Shown: one piece after another, positions 1-5,219 of the stretch
Position numbering within the stretch: position 1 is the stretch's first letter
Layout of the letters: each line of letters starts with the position of its first letter
Source: Candidatus Eiseniibacteriota bacterium
GTDB lineage: Bacteria > Joyebacterota > Joyebacteria > Joyebacterales > Joyebacteraceae
Assembly: GCA_030630395.1 (NCBI GenBank)
Contig: DAOVNE010000073.1
Span: forward strand, 1 to 6,914
Direction of reading: 5' to 3'
DNA: 6,914 bases
The notes under the pieces: generated by a model
The model's input: the letters and a program-made list of their open reading frames with translations, nothing else
What the model was told of the DNA's origin: nothing
The model's database searches: none
Translations under genes and position numbers: made by a program

Positions 1-1
1 A

Positions 2-49
2 AACGGACGGGGTGGTCCGATCGTTGTCGGCATTGTCTCGGGACGCTGA
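2..49 (+). CDS. Possible 3' end of an upstream gene
   Basis: The second reading frame is open from the left edge and ends at a TGA at 47-49. It gives a 15-residue tail reading NGRGGPIVVGIVSGR. The mix of Gly, Val and Ile looks protein-like, and a stop 23 nt before the next start would fit the tight spacing of the operon that follows. This is too short to identify, and an open frame of this length is expected by chance in GC-rich DNA. The frame of the next gene is also open to the left edge, so an alternative is that the next gene starts further upstream. Confidence 0.3.
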   Translation, partial: NGRGGPIVVGIVSGR

Positions 50-72
50 CCAAGCCCCGCAACCGGCGACGC

Positions 73-1062
73 ATGCTTCGTCTGGTCATGTGGGTGGTTG
101 TTCTCGCGTGGCTTTCCACCTCACTCGTGTTCGTCGGCCCGGGACGTCAGGGTGTCGTTATGCGTTTCGGGAGCGCCGGGACGGATGCACTTGGTCCGGG
201 TCTGCACGTTAAGGCGCCGTGGCCCGTGGATCGTGTTGTACGCGTTCAAGTCTCAGAGATGCGTCGCATCGAAGTCGGCTTCCGCACACGCGATGTGCCG
301 AGAGCCGTGACGCGCGTTGCGGAGGAATTCTACGCGACGCTGTGGGAGAGTCGCCATGCAGCGGGGACGTACGAGAAGATGCCCAAGGAGGCGCTGAGAC
401 TCACAGGTGACGAGAACATCATCGACATGAACGTGGTCGTCTGCTATCGCGTCTCCAAGGTCAACGACTACGTCTTCAATGTGGCGGAGAGGGAGGACTA
501 CATCCGCTTCATTATGGAATCGGTGATGTCAAAGGAGACCGGGTCGCTTGCCATAGACGACATCCTGACCGTGCGCCGTGGTGATTTCGAGGATACACTG
601 CGGATGCGAACCCAGGAGCTTCTTGACTCCGCTGCGATCGGTGTCGAGGTGACGAGCGTTCGTCTCCAGGACATACACCCACCACTCGAGGTAGTCCCGG
701 CGTTCCGCGATGTCGCGAGCGCCCGCGAGGATAAGAACCGTATCATGAACGAGGCGTACGGCTACGCCAACCAGACCATCCCGCGTGCCCGTGGAGAGGC
801 AGGGGCATCGATTCTTGAGGCTCAAGGTTACAGCCATGCGCTCCAGAGCAGAGCCACAGGCGACGCCGACAGGTTTGTGGCGCTGGCCAAAGAGCATAGA
901 AAGGCGCCAACAGTTACCGAGACGCGACTCTACATCGAGACGATGGAGAGCCTGCTTCAGGGGAGAGAGAAGTACATTGTGAGCTCGGATCTCAAACTCA
1001 AGGGATACGACATCAGGGTCTACGACCAGAAGCTGAGTGCGAGAGTTCCGACGGAGGACTAG
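73..1062 (+). CDS. hflK: HflK-like SPFH/band-7 membrane protein (first copy)
   Basis: 329 residues. One N-terminal membrane segment (about residues 4-21) is followed directly by the SPFH core, which opens with GRQGVVMRFG (24-33). HflK hallmarks follow: LTGDENIID (110-118), the PP-x-EVV turn, FRDVASAREDKNRI (from residue 211), a helical EA-x-GYAN...PRARGEA stretch, a DADRF segment and RLYIETMESLL near the C-terminus. In E. coli, HflK pairs with HflC in a large cage that encloses the membrane protease FtsH and modulates it; the same role is inferred here. E. coli HflK has a long hydrophilic segment before its membrane helix, which is missing here. Compared with that protein there is also an extra stretch of about 30 residues (73-105) after the VGFRT motif. 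The start at 73 puts the membrane helix at the very N-terminus; no clear Shine-Dalgarno precedes it and the frame is open to the window edge, so a start further upstream is possible. The next gene begins 3 nt after the stop. Confidence 0.88.
   Translation: MLRLVMWVVVLAWLSTSLVFVGPGRQGVVMRFGSAGTDALGPGLHVKAPWPVDRVVRVQVSEMRRIEVGFRTRDVPRAVTRVAEEFYATLWESRHAAGTYEKMPKEALRLTGDENIIDMNVVVCYRVSKVNDYVFNVAEREDYIRFIMESVMSKETGSLAIDDILTVRRGDFEDTLRMRTQELLDSAAIGVEVTSVRLQDIHPPLEVVPAFRDVASAREDKNRIMNEAYGYANQTIPRARGEAGASILEAQGYSHALQSRATGDADRFVALAKEHRKAPTVTETRLYIETMESLLQGREKYIVSSDLKLKGYDIRVYDQKLSARVPTED
1053..1057 (+). promoter_or_regulatory. Ribosome binding site for the HflC-like gene
   Basis: GGAGG lies 8 nt before the ATG at 1066, inside the last codons of the preceding gene. 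It fixes the HflC-like start and implies coupled translation with the first HflK-like gene, whose stop at 1060-1062 sits between the site and the start. Confidence 0.75.
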
Positions 1063-1065
1063 AGA

Positions 1066-1944
1066 ATGAAGCGACGATACTACACACTGGCTGTCATCAT
1101 TCTACTCCTATTGATAGGGCGGTCCACTGTCTTCGTTGTGGACGAGATGACCACGGCCATCGTGACTCAGTTCGGGAAGCCGGTTGCTGTCATTGAGAGC
1201 GCGGGGCTCTGTTGGAAGCTGCCGCAACCAGTGCAGGCCGTGCGGTTCTTCGACAAGCGGCTTCTGGTCTACGATCCAAAGCCGACCGAGTTCTTAACAA
1301 ACGACAAGAAGAACATCGTGGCGGATGCCTTCGTCGCGTGGCGGATCGATGACCCCAGACGTTTCCTCGAGACGGTGAATGATCGAGCGGGAGCCGAGGT
1401 GCGGATGGCGGACATCGTCGCGTCGGAGATGGGAGCGGCGCTCGGGCAATACCCGCTTCACGCCCTCATATCAACCGACCCCGAGGAGATGAAGATTGAA
1501 GAGATCATGGCCGTTGTGACCGACGGCTGCCGTGCGACGGCGGAAGCGAACTTCGGGATCGAGGTGACCGATGTGCGCATGAAGCGAATCGCCTTCCCAG
1601 AGCAGAACAAGCAGAGCGTCTTCGACCGCATGCGAGCGGAGCGCGATCGAACAGCCAAGCGCTATCGCTCCGAGGGGGAGGAAGAGGCGATCAAGATAAG
1701 GGCCGCTGCCGACAGGGAGCGACAGGAGATACTCGCGACTGCATACCGTGAGGCGGAGGGCATTCGCGGTCGCGGCGATGCCAAGGCGATGCGTATCTAC
1801 AGCTCGGCGCACAGCGTCGACCCGGAGTTCTACGAATTCCTGAGGACCCTCGAGTCGTACAAGACGTTCATGGACGAGCAGACCACGATCGTCCTGTCCT
1901 CCGACTCTGAGCTCTTGAAGTACCTCGACGGGAAGGGAAACTAG
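1066..1944 (+). CDS. hflC: HflC-like SPFH/band-7 membrane protein
   Basis: 292 residues. A short basic N-terminus (KRRYY) and one membrane helix (about 5-25) lead into the SPFH core (TTAIVTQFGKP, 29-39). HflC hallmarks are FLTNDKKNIVADAFVAWRI, the F-x-RMRAER motif, a charged coiled-coil stretch, IRGRGDAKAMRIY, DPEFYEFLRTLESYK, and a LSSDSELLKYL end that matches the tail of E. coli HflC. E. coli HflC has about 334 residues; the missing length corresponds mainly to a loop in the middle of its SPFH domain, which here runs straight into the IEVTDVRMKRI strand. The protein is expected to alternate with an HflK-type partner in a membrane ring. Start choice is firm: GGAGG 8 nt upstream, with the ATG 3 nt after the previous stop. 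The second HflK-like gene begins 3 nt downstream. HflC is the single C-type partner for two K-type proteins in this operon. Confidence 0.9.
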   Translation: MKRRYYTLAVIILLLLIGRSTVFVVDEMTTAIVTQFGKPVAVIESAGLCWKLPQPVQAVRFFDKRLLVYDPKPTEFLTNDKKNIVADAFVAWRIDDPRRFLETVNDRAGAEVRMADIVASEMGAALGQYPLHALISTDPEEMKIEEIMAVVTDGCRATAEANFGIEVTDVRMKRIAFPEQNKQSVFDRMRAERDRTAKRYRSEGEEEAIKIRAAADRERQEILATAYREAEGIRGRGDAKAMRIYSSAHSVDPEFYEFLRTLESYKTFMDEQTTIVLSSDSELLKYLDGKGN

Positions 1945-1947
1945 CAG

Positions 1948-2952
1948 GTGAGCCACGGGCGGGACATGGGTAGTGACAACAAGGGTATCTGGGCCGACGA
2001 AGCGAGTGTCGGGACCGACATGAAGGCCGGTCTGCCTCGCGTGAAACGGCTTGCGCGGCTCTTCGTGCTGGGGCTCCTGACGATGTATCTATTGTCGGGC
2101 ATATATGTTGTAGAGCCCGACGAACGGGGCGTCGTTACGCGCTTCGGCCGGCTCGTCTCCGCTAACATCGAGCCAGGCATACACTATCGGCCTCCGTGGC
2201 CTGTGGGCAGAGTTGCGACCCCCCAGGTAACGTCCATCAAGAGAATGAGCATCGGCTACAAGATCATCGATCGGGTCCGAGGGCTCTCCGCTTCCTCGCG
2301 GGAGACGCAGTTTGTCACCGGTGATGCGAATATTATAGAGGGGCAGCTTCTCGTTCAGTACGTCGTGAAGGATCCGGCGGCGTTCCTGTTTGGAGTCGAG
2401 GAGCCCCACTGGCTCGTGCGGAAGGCCTGCGAGGCGGTCCTGACGGAGAAAGTGGCGGTCACGAGCGTTGATGACGTACTGACCACCGCGAAGCTCGAGA
2501 TCGAGCGCTACGTCAAGGCGGGCGCCCAGGAGATACTCGACTCCTACGGCACAGGGCTCGAACTCGTGGCAGCTCACATCCAGGAGGTCAATCCTCCGCG
2601 CGATGTGGCTGACTCGTTCAGGGATGTGGCCAGTGCGCGTGAGGACAAGAACCGCATTATCCAGGAGGCCAACGGCTACGCCAACCGTGTTGTGCCGATG
2701 GCCCGTGGTGAGGGTGCGGCGCTGATCATCGCCGCACGCGGCGACAGCACGGAGTTCGTCAACAGAGCGCAGGGTGAGGCGGACCGTTTCCGCGCGCTCG
2801 TCGCCGAGTACCGGAGCGGACGGAGCACCATCCGGACCCGGCTCTGGCTCGAGACGATGGACACCGTGCTCTCCACGGTGAAGAAGTACATCCTTAATGA
2901 CGATGCCGGCGGGGGCGAGCTTGATCTCAGGTTCATGGAGATGAAGCGGTAG
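1948..2952 (+). CDS. hflK: HflK-like SPFH/band-7 membrane protein (second copy)
   Basis: 334 residues from a GTG start. A hydrophilic N-terminus of about 35 residues precedes one membrane helix (about 36-55). The SPFH core follows: ERGVVTRFGRL (59-69), PGIHYRPPWPVGRV, VTGDANIIEG, VNPPRDV, then FRDVASAREDKNRI (from residue 224), which is identical to the first copy, and EA-x-GYAN, ARGEGA, GEADRF, RLWLETMDTVL. The shared blocks make it a paralogue of the gene at 73-1062, but the rest has diverged widely, so the duplication is not recent. GTG at 1948 is 3 nt after the HflC stop, with a purine-rich GGAAGGGA about 9 nt upstream. In-frame ATGs at 1966 and 2020 are alternatives that would shorten only the hydrophilic N-terminus. 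It is the last gene of this unit; a terminator-like hairpin lies 64 nt after its stop. Its role as a second ring subunit with HflC is inferred. Confidence 0.88.
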   Translation: MSHGRDMGSDNKGIWADEASVGTDMKAGLPRVKRLARLFVLGLLTMYLLSGIYVVEPDERGVVTRFGRLVSANIEPGIHYRPPWPVGRVATPQVTSIKRMSIGYKIIDRVRGLSASSRETQFVTGDANIIEGQLLVQYVVKDPAAFLFGVEEPHWLVRKACEAVLTEKVAVTSVDDVLTTAKLEIERYVKAGAQEILDSYGTGLELVAAHIQEVNPPRDVADSFRDVASAREDKNRIIQEANGYANRVVPMARGEGAALIIAARGDSTEFVNRAQGEADRFRALVAEYRSGRSTIRTRLWLETMDTVLSTVKKYILNDDAGGGELDLRFMEMKR

Positions 2953-2972
2953 CTGATTATCCCCTTTTGCGC

Positions 2973-3001
2973 TTGACAGTTGGCGGACCGGCCGCTACAC
3001 T
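2973..3001 (+). promoter_or_regulatory. Sigma-70-type promoter for the redox operon
   Basis: A perfect -35 box TTGACA (2973-2978) and a -10 box TACACT (2996-3001) are separated by 17 nt, the optimal distance. The -10 keeps the most important positions (T, A and final T). A modestly AT-rich stretch lies just upstream. Transcription would start near the G run at 3007-3009, giving a leader of about 277 nt before the ATG at 3285. The site starts 20 nt after the stop of the last HflK-like gene and makes the downstream genes a separate unit. Confidence 0.7.
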
Positions 3002-3015
3002 CTGTTGGGCTATAA

Positions 3016-3038
3016 GGGCTCGATACGGGCCCGTTTTT
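3016..3038 (+). terminator. Intrinsic terminator or attenuator hairpin
   Basis: GGGCTC (3016-3021) pairs with GGGCCC (3027-3032): six pairs, one of them G-U, around a 5-nt loop GATAC. A G and then TTTTT (3034-3038) follow. It is well placed to end the SPFH operon, whose last stop is at 2950-2952. It also lies only a few bases after the predicted start of the redox transcript, so it could act on that transcript as well. The stem is short, so strength is uncertain. Confidence 0.5.
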
Positions 3039-3116
3039 GTTCCGTGGCGCGGGCGGAGAGCGCACAGGCTTCGCCCCGCGAGCAACAATCAGTTGTGAAA
3101 GGACTGACTGTTACTT

Positions 3117-3142
3117 GCTGGCAACGACTGGTGCGTTCCAGC
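3117..3142 (+). other. Leader hairpin
   Basis: GCTGG (3117-3121) pairs with CCAGC (3138-3142) and AACG (3123-3126) pairs with CGTT (3134-3137). C3122 is bulged and the loop is 7 nt. It gives nine pairs with one bulge, the most regular stem in the leader. No T-run follows, so it is not a terminator. Confidence 0.45.
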
Positions 3143-3163
3143 CACCTCTGTGGCACACAAAGA

Positions 3164-3200
3164 CCCCGGGATCGCTTTCCTAACGAATAGCGAAGCGGGG
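3164..3200 (+). other. Leader hairpin with internal loop
   Basis: CCCCG (3164-3168) pairs with CGGGG (3196-3200). An inner helix TCGCT (3172-3176) pairs with AGCGA (3189-3193). A small internal loop separates the helices and a 12-nt loop closes the structure. Two stacked 5-bp helices are more than expected by chance for a random stretch of this size, but GC richness makes hairpins common. The function is unknown. Confidence 0.4.
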
Positions 3201-3225
3201 TATATTTACGCTCAGGGAGGTCGTA

Positions 3226-3241
3226 CGGCTCGTACGAGCCG
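3226..3241. repeat. Perfect 16-bp palindrome, possible operator
   Basis: CGGCTCGTACGAGCCG reads the same on both strands and contains CGTACG at its centre. A second CGTACG lies just before it (3222-3227). It ends 43 nt before the ATG at 3285. It could be a site for a dimeric regulator or, in RNA, a 6-bp stem with a 4-nt loop. It lies well downstream of the predicted promoter, so a repressor there would act as a roadblock or serve another promoter. Confidence 0.5.
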
Positions 3242-3268
3242 GCCGGACAAAGCGAAAGAACTCCAAGC

Positions 3269-3275
3269 GAGAGGG
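3269..3275 (+). promoter_or_regulatory. Ribosome binding site choosing the ATG at 3285
   Basis: GAGAGGG lies 9 nt before the ATG at 3285. The alternative in-frame GTG at 3150 has no comparable site close upstream, so the shorter protein is preferred. Confidence 0.5.
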
Positions 3276-3284
3276 CTTGCCAGG

Positions 3285-4352
3285 ATGAAAGAAGTCTTCA
3301 TCGGACGAGAGAACCTCCTCAAGCTCATCGGGCGCTGGGCCAAGAACCAGAGGGTCTACGTCCCGGTCACGTTCGACATCATGAACAACCCGGAGACACC
3401 CGACTACGAGCTGGTGAAGGAAGAAGTCCCCGACAAACTTGAGCTCCACGGGGCGTGCCCGGCACAGTCCCCCAAGACGTTCCTCTTCTACGCGCGTGAG
3501 GTGGTCGCGAAATACCCGAGCAGCGATCCCGAGGCGAGCGTGGAGGCGCCTGCGACGATCGTCGTAGGACCGCGGGCCTGTGACCTTGACGGTCTCGAGA
3601 AATTCGACAAGGTCTACTGGAGCACGAAGCACTTCACAGAGGAATACGATGACCCGTTCTACATTGAGAAGCGGCAGAACACCGTCCTCGTCTCCGTCGA
3701 CTGTACCGCGTCGAAGGAGACCTGCTTCTGCACAATGATGGGTGGGAAGCCGTATGTCGACGACGGGTTCGATCTCAACATCTCTCCGCTTAAGTCCGGG
3801 TACATCCTCACGAGCGGTTCCGACAAGGGAGAGAAACTCCTCGAGGGGAGCGACGATCTCTTCACCCCGGTCGATTCGAATCACAAGGATGAGCGGAGCA
3901 GAAGCCGGGCTTCGGTGACGGCGGCCGTCGAGCGTCAGAACGCTCAGTACGCGGTCGACGTCGCCCACGACAAACACGAGCTCGGGAGCAACGAGGCCGC
4001 GTGGGCGCACGTCACGCAGAACTGCGTCGGCTGCGGGGCCTGCAATCGCATCTGTCCGTCGTGTACGTGTTTCCTGCTTGTGGACCAGAGGGCGGAGGGC
4101 GGCTACGAGCGGACACGGAACTGGGACACCTGTCTGTCAATCGGCTATGCCAGGACCGGTGGAGGCGGCAACTCGAGGCCAAACCTCCCACAGCGCCTGG
4201 AGAATCGTATTCGTTGCAAGCTGGAGTATTCGCGTGACCGGTACGGCGCAGTCTCGTGCACCGGCTGCGGCAGATGCATCGATGTCTGCATGGGCCGCAT
4301 CGATATGAGGGAAGCTATCAAGCACGTCGTCACGGAGATGGCAAAGGCATGA
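3285..4352 (+). CDS. Two-[4Fe-4S] electron-transfer subunit, sulfhydrogenase beta/AsrA family
   Basis: 355 residues, cytoplasmic, with no signal peptide or membrane helix. The order of motifs is typical of the beta subunit of NAD(P)-linked hydrogenases/sulfhydrogenases and of anaerobic sulfite reductase A. These are GPRACDLDGL (C99), C140-x6-C147-F-C149 followed by MMGGKP, a first cluster site C247-x2-C250-x2-C253-x3-C257, then PSC-T-C (C260, C262), NWDTC (C283) with a Gly-rich GGGGNSRP stretch, and a second cluster site C325-x2-C328-x2-C331-x3-C335. The two quartets should bind two [4Fe-4S] clusters that carry electrons between the neighbouring flavoprotein and a catalytic partner. Start: the ATG at 3285 gives MKEVFIGRENLLKLI, which resembles family N-termini. 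A GTG at 3150 would add 45 unlike residues. The stop overlaps the next start as ATGA, so the two proteins are probably made together. The family is certain; which enzyme it serves is not. Confidence 0.85.
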   Translation: MKEVFIGRENLLKLIGRWAKNQRVYVPVTFDIMNNPETPDYELVKEEVPDKLELHGACPAQSPKTFLFYAREVVAKYPSSDPEASVEAPATIVVGPRACDLDGLEKFDKVYWSTKHFTEEYDDPFYIEKRQNTVLVSVDCTASKETCFCTMMGGKPYVDDGFDLNISPLKSGYILTSGSDKGEKLLEGSDDLFTPVDSNHKDERSRSRASVTAAVERQNAQYAVDVAHDKHELGSNEAAWAHVTQNCVGCGACNRICPSCTCFLLVDQRAEGGYERTRNWDTCLSIGYARTGGGGNSRPNLPQRLENRIRCKLEYSRDRYGAVSCTGCGRCIDVCMGRIDMREAIKHVVTEMAKA

Positions 4353-5194
4353 AGAACATTTACAGGCCAATAGAGAGTGTGATCGAGGATATCAAGCAGG
4401 AGTCCCCGAACATCACAACCTACAGATTCCGTCCAAAGGAGCCACTTACCTTTGCGGCGGGTCAGTTCGTTGAGCTTACGGCGCCGGGAGTTGGAGAGGC
4501 TCCGTTCACGCCGTCGTCGAACCCCAACGTCACAGAGACGATGGAGATCACGATCATGGACGTCGGCACGGTGACGCACGCGCTCACGAAGATGAAGGTG
4601 GGAGACACCGTCGGGATCCGCGGGCCGTACGGTAACGGCTACAACATGGCCGACTTCGACGGCAAGGAGATCCTGATAATGGGCGGCGGCGTTGGACTGG
4701 CCCCGCTTCGGTCGCTCATCCTGGCGCTCTTCGACGACATCGATCGCTACAAGAAGGTGTCGATCCGCTACGGAGCGAGGACGCCCGAAGACGTTATCTT
4801 CAAGGACCTTCTCCCCGAGTGGGAGAAGATGAAGAACACCGAGGTGTTGCTGACAATCGACGAGCCGGCTCCAAACTGGAGCGGCAAGGTGGGTGTCGTC
4901 ACAGTGCTTCTCGACGACCTGCCTCTTCTCACCACCGTCGATGTCGAAGGGTTGCCGTTCAGCGCGGAGACGGCCGTCGCCTGCGTCTGCGGGCCTCCGA
5001 TCATGCTCAAGTTCGTCAACATCGCGCTTCTCGAGAAGGGATTCAAGCCGGAGAACATCTACCACTCGATGGAGCGCAACATGAGCTGCGGGTTGGGTAA
5101 GTGCGGGCACTGCATGATGGGCGAACTCTACATCTGCAAGGACGGGCCCGTCATGACGGCGGCTCAGGTCGCTTCGTTCGAGGATCCATTCTAA
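4349..5194 (+). CDS. FAD/NAD(P)-binding [2Fe-2S] flavoprotein, hydrogenase gamma/AsrB/PyrK-like
   Basis: 281 residues, cytoplasmic. An FAD-binding barrel comes first, with GQFVEL (38-43) and EAPFTPSS (50-57) in the flavin-contacting position, then THALTKMKVGD and RGPYGNGY. The nucleotide-binding domain follows, with GGGVGLAPLRS (112-122), YGARTPEDVIFKD and CGPPIM (214-219). A C-terminal iron-sulfur site has C247-x4-C252-x2-C255-x7-C263 followed by KDGPV, matching the [2Fe-2S] site of hydrogenase gamma, AsrB and PyrK proteins. The expected role is to exchange two electrons with NAD(P)H on the flavin side and single electrons with the iron-sulfur partner encoded just upstream. The start at 4349 overlaps the previous stop as ATGA, with GGAGAT 9 nt upstream. 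An in-frame extension to 4256 would read back into the preceding gene and is not supported. Whether NADH or NADPH is used cannot be told by eye. Confidence 0.88.
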   Translation: MKNIYRPIESVIEDIKQESPNITTYRFRPKEPLTFAAGQFVELTAPGVGEAPFTPSSNPNVTETMEITIMDVGTVTHALTKMKVGDTVGIRGPYGNGYNMADFDGKEILIMGGGVGLAPLRSLILALFDDIDRYKKVSIRYGARTPEDVIFKDLLPEWEKMKNTEVLLTIDEPAPNWSGKVGVVTVLLDDLPLLTTVDVEGLPFSAETAVACVCGPPIMLKFVNIALLEKGFKPENIYHSMERNMSCGLGKCGHCMMGELYICKDGPVMTAAQVASFEDPF

Positions 5195-5219
5195 CTGATC
5201 AGTCTCAGGGGAAGTCGAC

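Larger units (their letters stand above)
3008..3284 (+). promoter_or_regulatory. Long structured 5' leader of the redox operon
   Basis: This non-coding stretch lies between the predicted transcription start and the ATG at 3285. It can form several local hairpins: 3016-3032 (terminator-like), 3048-3080 (CGCGGG pairing with CCCGCG plus a few more pairs), 3117-3142, 3164-3200 and the palindrome at 3226-3241. Its length and structure suggest control after transcription starts, by attenuation or a ligand-binding RNA. I do not recognise it as a tRNA, tmRNA, signal recognition particle RNA or RNase P RNA. A GTG at 3150 is in frame with the next gene, but the 45 residues it would add do not resemble the family. 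Confidence 0.45.

Noticed and set aside
1..72. Promoter for the SPFH operon
   Set aside because: No convincing -35/-10 pair is visible before 73; the operon may start further upstream.
3093..3109. TTGTGAA resembling half of a Rex (NADH-sensing repressor) site
   Set aside because: Only one half matches. The second half at the expected distance agrees in about three of seven positions, so it is probably chance.
3005..3190. Small open frame of 61 codons in the intergenic gap
   Set aside because: It starts at a TTG near the predicted transcription start, has no ribosome site and no recognisable protein pattern, and runs through the hairpins.
3150..3284. GTG start giving a 45-residue N-terminal extension of the iron-sulfur protein
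   Set aside because: The added residues look unlike the family, overlap the hairpin and palindrome of the leader, and the ATG at 3285 has its own ribosome site.
3180..4010. Open frame of 276 codons on the minus strand
   Set aside because: It is opposite the iron-sulfur subunit gene, is rich in Arg, Val and Leu as expected for a shadow frame, and has no motif.
4256..4348. Upstream in-frame start for the flavoprotein
   Set aside because: It would overlap the region coding for the second iron-sulfur motif of the previous gene. The ATGA junction at 4349 has a good ribosome site and matches the family N-terminus.
5194..5203. 10-bp palindrome ACTGATCAGT between the flavoprotein and the pterin-fold gene
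   Set aside because: It is short, has no T-run and no second copy nearby. Palindromes of this size arise by chance.
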